The translations under genes were made by a program, and so were the position numbers. From assembly GCF_902859595.1 (NCBI RefSeq), contig NZ_CADIJQ010000004.1, positions 62,001-126,000 on the forward strand: a stretch of 64,000 nt of DNA, written 5' to 3'. Below are positions 1-9,524 of this stretch, piece by piece. Position 1 is the first letter of the stretch; every line of letters begins with the position of its first letter. The notes below the pieces were generated by a model that had not been told where the DNA came from, made no database searches, and worked only from the letters and a program-made list of their open reading frames with translations. This stretch comes from Achromobacter kerstersii (GTDB taxonomy: Bacteria > Pseudomonadota > Gammaproteobacteria > Burkholderiales > Burkholderiaceae_B).

Positions 1-1406
1 GCGACGCCCGTTACGACGGCCGCTTCTTCACCGCCGTGAAGACGACGGGCATCTATTGCCGTCCCGTCTGCCCGGCGCGCACGCCGCTGTCCAAGAACGT
101 CTCTTTCTTCGGCACCGCCGCCGCGGCGCAAGAGGCGGGCTTTCACCCCTGCCTGCGCTGCCGGCCCGAGACCGCACCCGAGCTCGGCCCCGCGCCCGAC
201 TTGCCCGACGGCGTGGCGCGCGCCTTGGGGCTGATTGAGCTGGGCGCGCTGGATGAGGCCGGCGTGGATGCGCTGGCCGCCCGGCTGGGCGTGGGCGAAC
301 GCCAATTGCGCCGCCAATTTCGCCAGCATTTGGGCGCGTCCCCCGTGGCTGTGGCGCAAACCCGGCGCGTGTTGTTGGCCAAGCAGTTGATCCACGAAAC
401 GCACCTGCCCATGGCCGAAATCGCCTTCGCGTCGGGGTTTGGCAGCATCCGCCGCTTCAACGAAATCTTTCTGACTTTGTTCGACCGCACGCCGGGCGAC
501 CTGCGCCGATCCGGCAAGCCCGATGTGCCCGCCGGGCCGCGTGGTGAAATCCAGTTGCTGCTGCGCTACCGGCCGCCTTATGACTGGGAGGCCATGCTGG
601 CGTTTCTGCGGCTGCGCGCCATTCCCGGCATTGAACGCATCGATGGCAGCCGCTATACGCGCACGATCAGTCTGGACGGCATGCAAGGCACGGTCAGCGT
701 GCAACCCGGCACCGGCAACGCGCTGCAAGCGACCGTGCGCTTTCCGCGCCTGCATGCGCTGCCGGCCATCATTGCGCGCTTGCGCCGCGTGTTTGATCTG
801 GGCAGCGACCCGGTCGCACTGGCCGCGCAGTTTTCGCACGACCCGGTCATGGCGGCGCTGATCGCCGCGCGCCCTGGCCTGCGCGTGCCGGGCGCGTGGG
901 ATGGCTTCGAACTCGCCATGCGCGCCGTGTTGGGCCAACAGATCACGGTGACCGCCGCGATTCGGCTGGCGGGAAAATTGGTGGCTGCACATGGCGACGC
1001 CATGGCCCAGCCGGAAGACGGTTTGACCCATGTGTTCCCCACTCCCGAGGCCGTGGCCCCGGCGGAGCTGGCTGTGCTGGGCATGCCGCGCAGCCGTGCC
1101 GCCACGTTGTCAGCGGTGGCCGCCGCCGCGGTAGCCGACCCGCATTTGTTTGACGCCGGCAGCAGCCTGGACGACGCGGTCAAACGCCTGCGCGCGATAC
1201 GCGGCATCGGCGAATGGACGGCGCAATACATCGCCTTGCGCTGCCTGCGCGAGCCGGATGCGTTTCCCATCGCCGACATCGGCCTGATCCGCGCGCTGGA
1301 GAAATTGGAATCGCGCGCGTACACGCCCGCGCAATTGCTGGCGCGTGCGGAGTCGTGGCGGCCGTGGCGTGCGTATGCTGCGCAGCATCTGTGGTCGGCG
1401 GGCTGA
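1..1406 (+). CDS. Ada-type/AraC/AlkA fusion: DNA-3-methyladenine glycosylase 2 (5' partial)
   Basis: Probable alkylation-repair protein combining a zinc-binding methyl-acceptor domain with a base-excision glycosylase. The frame is open from base 3, so the true start lies left of the window; the ATG-less GTG at 36 is internal. Visible domains in order: an Ada-type zinc domain with TGIYCRPVC and HPCLRC, where the first Cys matches the methyl acceptor of Ada; an AraC-type helix-turn-helix (about residues 60-160 of the visible part); and an AlkA N-domain followed by a helix-hairpin-helix glycosylase domain with RGIGEWTAQYIALR and a catalytic-type Asp in PIADIG. This architecture is known as an AlkA fused to an AdaA-like module. 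Cytosolic. The 3' end is followed by a 12-bp tandem repeat. Function is family-based; the missing N-terminal residues cannot be judged. Confidence 0.9.
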   Translation, partial: DARYDGRFFTAVKTTGIYCRPVCPARTPLSKNVSFFGTAAAAQEAGFHPCLRCRPETAPELGPAPDLPDGVARALGLIELGALDEAGVDALAARLGVGERQLRRQFRQHLGASPVAVAQTRRVLLAKQLIHETHLPMAEIAFASGFGSIRRFNEIFLTLFDRTPGDLRRSGKPDVPAGPRGEIQLLLRYRPPYDWEAMLAFLRLRAIPGIERIDGSRYTRTISLDGMQGTVSVQPGTGNALQATVRFPRLHALPAIIARLRRVFDLGSDPVALAAQFSHDPVMAALIAARPGLRVPGAWDGFELAMRAVLGQQITVTAAIRLAGKLVAAHGDAMAQPEDGLTHVFPTPEAVAPAELAVLGMPRSRAATLSAVAAAAVADPHLFDAGSSLDDAVKRLRAIRGIGEWTAQYIALRCLREPDAFPIADIGLIRALEKLESRAYTPAQLLARAESWRPWRAYAAQHLWSAG

Positions 1407-1438
1407 ACGCTAACAGGGGCGGAGAGATCGGCGGCGCC

Positions 1439-1534
1439 ATGGGCCGCACCATGGGCCGCACCATGGGCCGCACCATGGGCCGCGCTATGGGCCGCGCCAT
1501 GGGCCGCGCTAGGGATCGCGCTAAGGATCGCTAC
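1439..1534. repeat. 12-bp tandem repeat, 8 units, covering the lysR stop codon
   Basis: Unit ATGGGCCGCACC: three exact copies, then ATGGGCCGCGCT/GCC variants, then two decayed units (AGGGATCGCGCT, AAGGATCGCTAC). The last unit carries the TAG stop (1531-1533 on the minus strand) of the neighbouring LysR gene. It fills nearly the whole gap between two convergent genes. No spacers, so not CRISPR. Confidence 0.95.
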
Positions 1535-2436
1535 CAGCGCGCGTCCGCGTCCTGCTGGAAGTAGTTGACGAGAAAATCCACGAAGACGCGGACCTTGGCC
1601 GACAGGTGATGCCGTTCCGGAAACACGGCATAGATATCCGCTTGTGGCAGCGCATAGTCTTCCAGCACGCGCACCAGCCGGCCGCTGCGCAGATAGCGCG
1701 CCAGGTCCCACTCGGCGCGCTGCAAGATGCCCAGCCCCGCCAGCCCCCACGTCAGCGTCACTTCACCATCGTTGCTGCTCAAGGCCCCGCGCACCTTCAC
1801 GGTTTCGCTGCGGCGTCCCTTGGTGAAGCGCCACAAGCTGTAGGCGTCTTCGTTCTGCCGCAACACGATGCATTGATGCCGCGTCAGGTCGTGCGGGGTG
1901 ACCGGCACACCATGGGTCTTCAGATAACTGGGGGATGCGCACACCAGACGGCGGTTCGGCGCAATCTTGCGGGCGATCAAACGCGTATCGGGCTGGTCGC
2001 CAAAGCGCACCGCCACGTCGAAGGCGTCTTGCACGAAGTCCGCAGGGCTGTCAGTCAGTTGCAGTTGCAGCGAGACGTCGGGGTAAAGCTTCGCGAAGTC
2101 AGCAATCGCAGGCGCGATGTAGCTGCGGCCAAAACCCAGCGGCGCGTTGACTTTGAGCCGACCGCGCGGGCTGTCCTGGCGGCTGGCGATAAGCTGATCA
2201 AGGTCTTCGATTTCACCCAGAATGCGGCGGGCGCTTTCCAGGTAGACCTCGCCTTCGGCAGTGAGGCTCAGCCGTCGCGTGCTGCGGTTGAACAGCCGCA
2301 CGCCCAGGCGCGCTTCGATCTGCGCCAGCCGCTTGCTGACGGCTGCCGGGGTCACGTCCAGCTGGCGGGCGGCGGCGGACATGCCGCCGGCGCGCGCCAG
2401 TTCCACCACCAGTTGCAGTTCGCTGGAATGCCCCAT
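1531..2436 (-). CDS. LysR family transcriptional regulator
   Basis: DNA-binding regulator of about 301 residues, the usual LysR length. The N-terminal winged helix-turn-helix (about residues 5-62) contains AARQLDVTPAAVSKRLAQIEARLGVRLFNR, split here by family knowledge into recognition helix and wing. The rest is a LysR substrate-binding domain with GRLKVNAPLGFGRSYIAPAI and VDFLVNYF near the end. The start ATG lies 17 bp beyond the yajQ stop on the same strand. No divergent target gene is adjacent, so its regulon is unknown. Its 3' end runs into a tandem repeat that contains the stop codon. Confidence 0.9.
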   Translation of the reverse strand: MGHSSELQLVVELARAGGMSAAARQLDVTPAAVSKRLAQIEARLGVRLFNRSTRRLSLTAEGEVYLESARRILGEIEDLDQLIASRQDSPRGRLKVNAPLGFGRSYIAPAIADFAKLYPDVSLQLQLTDSPADFVQDAFDVAVRFGDQPDTRLIARKIAPNRRLVCASPSYLKTHGVPVTPHDLTRHQCIVLRQNEDAYSLWRFTKGRRSETVKVRGALSSNDGEVTLTWGLAGLGILQRAEWDLARYLRSGRLVRVLEDYALPQADIYAVFPERHHLSAKVRVFVDFLVNYFQQDADARW

Positions 2437-2452
2437 GGCGGCGGGCCGGGGA

Positions 2453-2935
2453 TTAGTCGCGGAAGTTTTCGAACTGCAAGGGCAGGTCGACGTCGGTCTT
2501 CTTCAACAGCGCAATAGCGGTTTGGAGATCATCGCGCTTCTTGCCGGTAATGCGCAGCTTGTCGCCGTTGATCTGCGATTCCACCTTGAGCTTGGCGTTC
2601 TTGATGGCGGCGATGAGCTTCTTGGCCACCGGCTGCTCGATGCCCTGCTTGATGGTGACCTTCTGGCGCGCGCCGCCCAGGTTTTCCAGGGGGTCGGCCA
2701 CGTCCAGGCAGCGCACGTCGATGCCGCGCGCCGACAGGCGGCCGCGCAAGATGTCGAGCATCTGCTTCAATTGGAACGCGCTGGAGGCAACCTGGGTCAC
2801 GACAAAACCTTCCAGTTCGAACTTGGCGTCGGTGCCTTTGAAGTCGAAGCGGGTGGCCAGTTCGCGGTTGGCTTGGTCGATGGCGTTGCTGAGTTCGTGT
2901 TTGTCGACTTCGGAGACGACGTCAAAAGTAGGCAT
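2453..2935 (-). CDS. yajQ: YajQ family cyclic di-GMP-binding protein
   Basis: Small cytosolic protein of 160 residues, the family's normal size. The start MPTFDVVSEVDKHELSNA and the motifs FDFKGTDAKFELE and KLRITGKKRDDLQTAIALL are characteristic of YajQ (UPF0234). Family members bind nucleotides, and in Xanthomonas and Pseudomonas the homologue binds cyclic di-GMP and modulates transcription. It stands upstream of the LysR gene on the same strand. Whether this copy binds c-di-GMP is inferred from the family only. Confidence 0.95.
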   Translation of the reverse strand: MPTFDVVSEVDKHELSNAIDQANRELATRFDFKGTDAKFELEGFVVTQVASSAFQLKQMLDILRGRLSARGIDVRCLDVADPLENLGGARQKVTIKQGIEQPVAKKLIAAIKNAKLKVESQINGDKLRITGKKRDDLQTAIALLKKTDVDLPLQFENFRD

Positions 2936-2962
2936 GACACGGGTCCTGTAGGGGGATGAATG

Positions 2963-2992
2963 AAATAGGCGAAACCATAAGTTCGCCTATTT
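2963..2992 (-). terminator. Hairpin terminator after the bhu operon
   Basis: Perfect 11-bp stem AAATAGGCGAA / TTCGCCTATTT with an 8-base loop. Read on the minus strand it lies 37 bp past the bhuV stop and ends in TTTC. It separates bhuV from yajQ. Confidence 0.75.
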
Positions 2993-3028
2993 TACCGACC
3001 CGGCGGGCGCGTGCGGTTGCCTGCCGCG

Positions 3029-3814
3029 TTATGACGTCAGCACCAGCAGCCGGCTCGATTGCAGCGGATGCGGGATCACTTGCGCATCAATGCCATAAGC
3101 CAGGTACAGATTGGCGGGCGTCAGCACCTGCTCGGGCGTACCCAGCGCCGTGGTGGCGCCGCCGCTAAGCAGCAGCAGGCGGTCGCACCAGCGCGCGGCC
3201 AGATTCATGTCGTGCAGAATCACCAGTACGCCCGTATTGCCGGCATGCGCCAATTCCCAGGCGCGGCGCAGCAGGTCGGTCTGATGCTTCGGGTCCAGGC
3301 TGGCGGTGGGCTCGTCCAGCAGCAGGTAGCGTGCCTCGCCCGCTTGCCGCGCGGCATGGCACTGCACCAGCACGCGCGCAAACTGCACGCGCTGCTGTTC
3401 GCCGCCCGACAATTCCGGATAGCGGCGTCCGGCCAGATGGGCGGCATCGGCCAGCGACAATGCTTGGGCGACCAACGCATCGACGGCGGCGGGCGGCAGT
3501 TCTGGAAACGGATAGGCGCCCATGGCGACCACTTCATTCACATCCAGGTCAAAGGTCAGCCCGGGCTTTTGCGGCAGCACGGCGCGCTGGCGCGCCTGCT
3601 CCCGAAACGGCATGCCCGCTAGCAGCTCGCCGCCCAGATGCACCTGCCCCGAATCGGGTGACAACTCGGCCGCCAGCGCGCTGAGCAACGTGGACTTGCC
3701 TGCGCCATTGGCGCCCAGCAAACCGACGACTTCGCCTGGGCGGACCTCAAGCGATATCTGGGTAAGAATGCGTTTGCCGCCTCGGGATAACGTCAGGTTC
3801 TGTGCGGCAAGCAT
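3029..3814 (-). CDS. bhuV: Haem ABC importer, ATP-binding protein BhuV (HmuV)
   Basis: ATPase of the haem import complex, energising transport of haem from the periplasm. It has Walker [10 protein letters not shown], signature LSGGEQQR, Walker [12 protein letters not shown] and the H-loop region [15 protein letters not shown]. The chosen ATG starts [10 protein letters not shown]; an upstream in-frame start would add 11 residues inside bhuU. The ATG overlaps the bhuU stop by 4 bp (ATGA), which points to translational coupling. Last gene of the bhuRSTUV run, followed by a hairpin terminator. 261 residues, normal for HmuV. Confidence 0.96.
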   Translation of the reverse strand: MLAAQNLTLSRGGKRILTQISLEVRPGEVVGLLGANGAGKSTLLSALAAELSPDSGQVHLGGELLAGMPFREQARQRAVLPQKPGLTFDLDVNEVVAMGAYPFPELPPAAVDALVAQALSLADAAHLAGRRYPELSGGEQQRVQFARVLVQCHAARQAGEARYLLLDEPTASLDPKHQTDLLRRAWELAHAGNTGVLVILHDMNLAARWCDRLLLLSGGATTALGTPEQVLTPANLYLAYGIDAQVIPHPLQSSRLLVLTS

Positions 3815-4812
3815 CAGCCTATCCTCCGGCCCCGGGCCAACAGCCACAGAAAAAATGGGCCGCCCACCAAGCCCGTCACCAAACCAATCGGCAATTCAGC
3901 TGGCACGACGACGGTACGCGCCGCCCAATCCGCCAGCACCAGCGCCAAACCGCCCGCAATGACGGTGGCCGGCAACAGCCAGCGGTGGTTCGCGCCCAGC
4001 GTCATGCGCACCAGATGCGGCACCACCAGCCCGACGAAGACGATGGTGCCCGTTGCTGCGACCAGCGGCCCGACAATCAGCGCGCTGGCCAGCACCAGCC
4101 GCGCCCGCACGCGCGCAAGCGAATAGCCCAGATGCTGGGCCTCGCGGTCACCCAGCAGCAGGGCGTTCATCACGCGCCACTGGCTGATCAGCCAGGCGCT
4201 CATCAGCAATACCCAAGGGCCAAGGAACGCCAGCATTTTCCAGTTTGCACCGCCCAGGCTGCCCATGTTCCAGAAGGTCAGGTCGCGCAGCTGCGCATCG
4301 GTCGCAACGAACGTGAACAGGCCGATCAGGCTGAACGACATCGCCGTGATGGCCACGCCAGCCAGCAGCAACCCGGCCACGCCTGGCACGCGCCGGCCCA
4401 CGGCGTAGGCGCATAGCGTCGCAATCAGACTACCGGCGAAGGCCGATGGCGCCGTGATCCAGAAGCCGCCCGAGGTCAGCACAATGGCGGCCACCGCCCC
4501 CAGCGCGCCGCCCGCCGAAATACCGATCAAGCCGGGTTCGGCCAGCGGGTTGCGAAACAGCGCCTGCATGGCCGCGCCCGATATCGCCAGCCCCGCCCCC
4601 GTCACCACGGCGAACAGCACGCGTGGCAGACGGATGTCGATCAGCACGTTGCGCCATAGCGCGTTGTCGGGCGTGGGCGCGCCCCACAACAGCGACGGCA
4701 GTTCGCGCAACGGAATGCTGACCGCGCCGCTGGCGGTGGCGGCCAACATCGCCAGCGCCAACGCCACCGTCAACAGCCCCAATGCCAAGGGCGCGCTAAC
4801 GCGCCATGACAT
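3814..4812 (-). CDS. bhuU: Haem ABC importer, permease BhuU (HmuU)
   Basis: Inner-membrane permease of the FecCD family (BtuC-like, about 10 membrane segments, 332 residues). Signature stretches include [24 protein letters not shown] (family pattern; residues near 45-68) and [19 protein letters not shown], the loop that meets the ATPase. The ATG at 4812 is preceded by AGGAGG six bases away, so I prefer it to the TTG two codons upstream. It overlaps the bhuT 3' end by 17 bp and the bhuV start by 4 bp, the layout of a tightly coupled operon. Confidence 0.95.
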   Translation of the reverse strand: MSWRVSAPLALGLLTVALALAMLAATASGAVSIPLRELPSLLWGAPTPDNALWRNVLIDIRLPRVLFAVVTGAGLAISGAAMQALFRNPLAEPGLIGISAGGALGAVAAIVLTSGGFWITAPSAFAGSLIATLCAYAVGRRVPGVAGLLLAGVAITAMSFSLIGLFTFVATDAQLRDLTFWNMGSLGGANWKMLAFLGPWVLLMSAWLISQWRVMNALLLGDREAQHLGYSLARVRARLVLASALIVGPLVAATGTIVFVGLVVPHLVRMTLGANHRWLLPATVIAGGLALVLADWAARTVVVPAELPIGLVTGLVGGPFFLWLLARGRRIG

Positions 4813-5629
4813 TCGCAACCTCCTGTTTGAGTTGGGTCAGCGCCAACGGCAGGCGCGGCCCCATGCCCAAAATCAGCAGGTCATCCATGACCACCACGCG
4901 GCGCTTGGCCGCCGCCTGCGTCGAGGCGATGCCGGGCAGGCTGAGGAATTTCTCCATGCCGCCACCCGCCTCCAACGACGCCTGCGTCACCACGATCAGG
5001 TCGGGCGCCAGCGCGCCCATGGCCTCGGCCGACAAGGGCTTGTAGCCCTGCTGGTCGTGCAACACGTTATCCAAGCCAGCCAGATGCATGACTTCGTTGG
5101 CGGCCGTGTCGCGGCCTGCGCCTTGCGGCGAGCCCGTGCGGTTGATCAGCAACAGCGCCCGCGCGCGCGTGGCCGGAATGGCCTCGGCGCGCGCGAGTTC
5201 TTGCGTAACGTCTTCGACCATGCGCTCGCCGGCCGCCGCCACGCCCAATGCGCCGGCAATGGCGCGGATACGCGACTTCAGGGAATCCACCGATGGCGCG
5301 TCCGACACCGTGACAACGCGCACGCCCACGCCCGCCAGCCGCTTGAGCGCCTCGGGCGGGCCGGCCTGCTCTGACGCCAGCACCAGATCTGGCTTAAGCG
5401 ACAACACGCCTTCGACCGGCACGGCGCGGTAATAGCCCACGCGTGGCAGCTTGGTGGCGGCTTCGGGGTACAGGCTGGACTGGTCATCCCCCACCAGCCT
5501 GTCGCCCTGCCCCAAGCCATAGACGATTTCCGTCACGCTGCCGCCCAGCGTCACCACCCGGCTGGGTTCGGCGGCGTGCACACTTGCCGCCATCGCCCAG
5601 CCCAACGCAATTGCCAACCATTTTTTCAT
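4796..5629 (-). CDS. bhuT: Haem ABC importer, periplasmic haem-binding protein BhuT (HmuT)
   Basis: Class III substrate-binding protein that delivers haem to BhuUV. The start MKKWLAIALG opens a signal peptide ending near VHAAEP; a longer reading frame adds 23 residues without a signal sequence and is rejected. Motifs: RVVTLGGSVTEIVYGLGQGDRLVGDD at the N-lobe (residues about 25-50), then VGYYRAVPVEGVLSLKPDLVLA, typical of HmuT. About 277 residues. It lies 20 bp downstream of bhuS and overlaps bhuU. Confidence 0.94.
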   Translation of the reverse strand: MKKWLAIALGWAMAASVHAAEPSRVVTLGGSVTEIVYGLGQGDRLVGDDQSSLYPEAATKLPRVGYYRAVPVEGVLSLKPDLVLASEQAGPPEALKRLAGVGVRVVTVSDAPSVDSLKSRIRAIAGALGVAAAGERMVEDVTQELARAEAIPATRARALLLINRTGSPQGAGRDTAANEVMHLAGLDNVLHDQQGYKPLSAEAMGALAPDLIVVTQASLEAGGGMEKFLSLPGIASTQAAAKRRVVVMDDLLILGMGPRLPLALTQLKQEVANVMAR

Positions 5630-5649
5630 CGCAGATTCCCGAAGATTTC

Positions 5650-6696
5650 TCAGGCCGCCAGCGGCGCGTCGCACAAGCTGACCATCAGCTCGCGCCAACC
5701 GGCAAGCTCCGGCTTGCCCGGTTTGCGCTCGCCGAAGAACTGCACGATCAGGTCGCCGTTGGCCGCGTAGACCTCAAGCGACGTCACCCAGCCATCGGAC
5801 GTGGGCTTGTTCACCACCCAGGCCGAGGCGATGGCGGTGGTGTCCAGGTGCAGGTTGAACGTCGGGTCGAGCACGTTGAACCAAGGGCCGGTGCGGCGCA
5901 ACTGCTCAACGGGGCCGGTGTGAATCTGGATCATGCCGCGGTTGCCCACGAAGCACATGATGGACAGGCCCGACTCCGCCGCCGATTGCAGCATGCGTTC
6001 AACGGCGTCCGCCGGCACCGGCTGCGCCAGGTCTTCACCGGCCGCAGCCAGCGCCGCCAGGCGCGACACCTTGAACTTGCGCAGCAGCGGGAAGAATTCG
6101 TGCGTGTCCTTCATACCGAGCCACGCCTCGCGCCATGCAGCGGCGTCGCCGACGTGATCGGCGTCGGTGGCGGGGGCATACGCGGTGGATTCGGGCCATT
6201 GCGCGTCGCCCGCAAACTTTGCGACCAGCGCATCGTAGGCGGCCGCATCGGTGGCGTCGGTGCGGTAGACCTTGTGTACGGCCACGCCCGCGGCATCAAA
6301 GAATTGCAGGCTGTGGCGGCCGTCTTGCTCAACCGCCCACGCTGATTTCCACGCGGTGAAGAACACGCGCAGATCAATGTCGGGCCCCAACACAATGCCC
6401 ACCGGGCCGTCGGCCTGGATGTCCAGGTAAGCGCCATGGCGCTCGTGCACGCACCAGTCGTTGCGCGTCAACGCCATCACGTCGCCCAACGTGCCCAGCT
6501 CGCGGAAAATTTCTTGCGGCGTGCCATGCAGCGCCGTGGACTTCACACCGGCACAGCCCGCGGCAATCCACTCCGCTTCGGACACGCCCAGCGCCTGCGC
6601 CAGATTGCGCGCACGCAGATTCGGTTGCGTCGCGGCCAGCGCGTCGTTGCGGGTGCGCAGGGCTTCAGCGCGGCTGTTGAAATCAAGATTCGTCAT
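5650..6696 (-). CDS. bhuS: Haem-handling protein BhuS (HmuS/HemS family)
   Basis: Cytoplasmic protein of 348 residues with the two-lobed HemS fold; family members bind incoming haem and release iron or pass haem on. Motifs include LGDVMALTRNDWCVHERHG (N-lobe) and GNRGMIQIHTGPVEQLRRTGPWFNVLDPTFNLHL, with the conserved C-lobe His expected to ligate haem, quoted here across two segments (residues about 220-240 and 241-254). GGAGG stands 7 bases before the ATG. It sits between the receptor gene and the ABC genes, as in Bordetella bhu. Confidence 0.95.
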   Translation of the reverse strand: MTNLDFNSRAEALRTRNDALAATQPNLRARNLAQALGVSEAEWIAAGCAGVKSTALHGTPQEIFRELGTLGDVMALTRNDWCVHERHGAYLDIQADGPVGIVLGPDIDLRVFFTAWKSAWAVEQDGRHSLQFFDAAGVAVHKVYRTDATDAAAYDALVAKFAGDAQWPESTAYAPATDADHVGDAAAWREAWLGMKDTHEFFPLLRKFKVSRLAALAAAGEDLAQPVPADAVERMLQSAAESGLSIMCFVGNRGMIQIHTGPVEQLRRTGPWFNVLDPTFNLHLDTTAIASAWVVNKPTSDGWVTSLEVYAANGDLIVQFFGERKPGKPELAGWRELMVSLCDAPLAA

Positions 6697-6774
6697 CGTA
6701 GGCCTCCGGCCAATGGGTTCTTCAGTGAAGCCGCCGCCGGCCCCGGAACCTATCCGGGCGGCGGCGGCGCGAGA

Positions 6775-9411
6775 TCAATACTGGTAGGTCAGCGACACGC
6801 GCACGCTGCGCCCCGGCTCGGTGTACCAATCCACCGTGCGCGGCAGCGCGATCGAGCCTGCGGTCGGCACGTTGATGGCCTCCCAGTACTTCTTGTCGAA
6901 CAGGTTGAACACGCCAGCCTGCACTTGCAGCCCCTTCACCGCGGCGGGGCGCCAATAGCCCATCACGTCCACGACACCATAGCCCGGCGCCTGGAAGTCG
7001 GCATAGCCGGCGGCCGGCGGGCCATCGGGGTATTCAACCTTGTCACGCTTCAAGGCGGTGGTGAGCATGGCGTCCACGCCCCACACATCGCGGCTGTAAC
7101 CCACGCCCAGCACGGCTTTCAGCGGCGCCACCGAATTCAGGTATTGCCCGGTGTTTTCATCTTTGCCCACGGCCCATGCCAGCGAGCCCCACGTGCGCCA
7201 ACCCGGCGAGAACTTCCAGTGTGCGCTGGCTTCGGCGCCATAGATGCGGACCTTGGCGCGGTTCACGTTGCCGGTAATGCCCAACGGATATTGCCCCGCC
7301 CAACCGGGCTGCCACTGCGGCGAATTGGCGTCCAGCGGTTGATTGCTATCGATAAAGTTCTGATAACGATTATCAAACAACGATACCGCAGCACCCAGGT
7401 CGTCGGAACCGATCTTGGCGCCCAATTCCCAGCCCTTGCTGGTTTCCGGCTTCAGGTAGGGATTGCCCACGCGCAGATAGGTGCCTGGGCCGCCGTAGTT
7501 GGTGTAGAGCTGGCTGGCGCTAGGAGCCTTGAAGCCGTAGGCGTACTGGGCGTAGACGCTCAGCGATTCCATGGCCTTCCACGTGCCAAGCAGCTTGGGC
7601 GAGAAGCGGCTGCCGCTATTGGACGGCGGCAAGGCGCCAGCGTTGGGATTGCTTTCGTAGCTGGCGGTGGACTGCGGCTTTTGTTCGTAGTGGTCGTAGC
7701 GCAACGCTGGCGTCAGCGTGTAGCGGCCGTCGGCAAAACTGAATTCGTCTTGCACCCACAACGCCCATTGGTTGCCCTTGGACTCTGGCACGTCAGCCTG
7801 GTTGGTGTGCAGCATGTCGCACGAGCGCGGGCCAAACGGCGCGGGCAAACCCGGACGAATGGCAGGGCAGTTGTCATAGCCGGTGGAGTTCTGCTCGGTC
7901 TTGTTGCCATACCACTCGCCGCCCACCGTCCACACCTGCGACACGGACTCGCCACCCAGCCGCTTGGTCAGTTCGCCGTTCACGCCGAACAAAGTCTGTT
8001 GGATGGAGTTGCTGCGGCCGTAGGGTCCGCTGGGATAGCCGTACTTGAAGGGATCGCCAGGAATCGCATAAGCGCGCGAATCCACGCTGCGCACGCCATC
8101 CAGCGCGTTGTCCAGCCGCAGCCGCGTCCAATAGACGACGGCGGTGGCGGTGTCGATCAGGCCGCCTTCGCTGGGCGCCTTGTACGAATAGTCGAACGAC
8201 ACGCGCTCGCGCTCGGTTTCTTTCTTCGTGCTGTTTTCGCCGTACAGGTAGGACGTGCCAGCACCCTGTTCGTACATGTTGTCGATGTCGGCGCGGCGCT
8301 TGAAGTATTCGCCCGTCAGGCCAAAGCGGTGGCCGCCGTCGGCGCGCTGCTGCAACTTCAACAGGAAGCTTTGCTGGTCGTAGTCTTCGGGGCTGGGCTG
8401 GCTGCGCTTGGGGCCATAGCCGCCCACGTCGCCACGGTTGTCCAGGTCGTGCCCGTTGCGCACGCCCGCTTGCACCAGCCAGAACGTATTGCTGTGAATC
8501 TGGCCCGCCAGCGCTGCGTTCGCGCCCCAGCTGGCGTCGGCGGAATCGTAGTCGGTCTTGGCGAGTGCGCCGAACGTCTTGCCGTCGGTCAGCAGGTCGG
8601 ACGGGTCCAGCGTATACAGGTCGGCAATGCCCGAGATGGCGCCGGAGCCGCCGCCCGTCGCATCCGCGCCGCGCACGATGTCCAGCCGCGACAGGCTGTT
8701 GAAGTCCACGGATTCCAGGCCGCCCTTCACGCCGCGCGCGCCGTCATCCAGCCACGGCAGGCGGATGCCATCCACGCGGGTCAGCACGCGGTCTTGATCC
8801 AGGCCGCGGATGTTGATGCTGTTGTTTGACCGGTTGAAGCTCACGCCGGGTTCGGCGCGCTTGCCCAGATCGCTCCAGTTGCGGATTTGCAGATCGTCCA
8901 AGCGCTTGCGGTCGGTGCTGGTTTCCCAAGCGGGCGTCACGACCGCGCCCTCGCCTTCCACTTTCACCGGCGCCAGCTGCGTCACGCCCGGCTGCGGCGC
9001 GGCTTGCAGAACGAACACGCCGGCGCTGCGCTGTTGCACCGCCAGGCCACTGCCATCGAGCAAGCGCGTAAAGCCCTCGCCCACCGAGTACGTGCCATCC
9101 AGCCCTGCCGTGCGGCGTTGACCCACCAGCCGGGCGTCAAACAGAATCGTCACGCCCGCGCTGTCGGCAAAGCGCGGCAGGGCTTCCGCCAGCGTGCCGG
9201 CCGGAATGCGATAGCTGCGCGCCGCGCCCTGGCTGACCGATTGTGCGCTGGGCGAAGCCTGCGCCTGCGCCACCGCAAGCGGCAGCATCACGGCGGAGAC
9301 GGCGGCAAGCGCCAGCGCGGCATGCACCGCGCCGCTCAGGCGGGTCAAGCGCGGCTGCGCGTCCGGGGAGGTTCGGGAGCCGCTTGCGCGGCCGGCGGGG
9401 AGATAAGCCAT
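6775..9411 (-). CDS. bhuR: TonB-dependent haem receptor with N-terminal signalling domain, BhuR
   Basis: Outer-membrane receptor for haem or haemoproteins, 878 residues. Order: signal region with AALALAAVSAVMLPLAVAQAQA; a secretin/TonB short N-terminal (STN) domain at about residues 50-115 (RIPAGTLAEALPRFADSAGV, ILFDARLVG), which in such receptors touches the anti-sigma factor; a plug domain with NINI-type RGLDQDRVLTRVDGIRLP; and a 22-strand barrel ending in VRVSLTYQY with a terminal aromatic. Start ATG 9411 follows AGGA; an upstream frame adds 39 residues before the signal and is unlikely. Together with hurI and hurR just upstream it forms a cell-surface signalling system. Confidence 0.95.
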   Translation of the reverse strand: MAYLPAGRASGSRTSPDAQPRLTRLSGAVHAALALAAVSAVMLPLAVAQAQASPSAQSVSQGAARSYRIPAGTLAEALPRFADSAGVTILFDARLVGQRRTAGLDGTYSVGEGFTRLLDGSGLAVQQRSAGVFVLQAAPQPGVTQLAPVKVEGEGAVVTPAWETSTDRKRLDDLQIRNWSDLGKRAEPGVSFNRSNNSINIRGLDQDRVLTRVDGIRLPWLDDGARGVKGGLESVDFNSLSRLDIVRGADATGGGSGAISGIADLYTLDPSDLLTDGKTFGALAKTDYDSADASWGANAALAGQIHSNTFWLVQAGVRNGHDLDNRGDVGGYGPKRSQPSPEDYDQQSFLLKLQQRADGGHRFGLTGEYFKRRADIDNMYEQGAGTSYLYGENSTKKETERERVSFDYSYKAPSEGGLIDTATAVVYWTRLRLDNALDGVRSVDSRAYAIPGDPFKYGYPSGPYGRSNSIQQTLFGVNGELTKRLGGESVSQVWTVGGEWYGNKTEQNSTGYDNCPAIRPGLPAPFGPRSCDMLHTNQADVPESKGNQWALWVQDEFSFADGRYTLTPALRYDHYEQKPQSTASYESNPNAGALPPSNSGSRFSPKLLGTWKAMESLSVYAQYAYGFKAPSASQLYTNYGGPGTYLRVGNPYLKPETSKGWELGAKIGSDDLGAAVSLFDNRYQNFIDSNQPLDANSPQWQPGWAGQYPLGITGNVNRAKVRIYGAEASAHWKFSPGWRTWGSLAWAVGKDENTGQYLNSVAPLKAVLGVGYSRDVWGVDAMLTTALKRDKVEYPDGPPAAGYADFQAPGYGVVDVMGYWRPAAVKGLQVQAGVFNLFDKKYWEAINVPTAGSIALPRTVDWYTEPGRSVRVSLTYQY

Positions 9412-9524
9412 GGTCGTCCTTTCGATCCAACGGGTATCGGCATTCGTTTGCCTATACAGACCATGACCCTCGTGATTCGCGAATCGGACAGCTTCGATGC
9501 AGGTTTTTTGTAACGGCGAAAAAA

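Noticed and set aside
1180..1564. Frames on both strands rich in repeated Met-Gly-Arg or Met-Val-Arg-Pro units
   Set aside because: They are readings of the 12-bp repeat between two convergent genes, without independent coding evidence.
6436..8829. Long plus-strand frame of 797 codons opposite bhuR
   Set aside because: It is the antisense of a clear TonB receptor gene, with a His/Arg/Ala-rich composition typical of a mirror frame in high-GC DNA and no domain.
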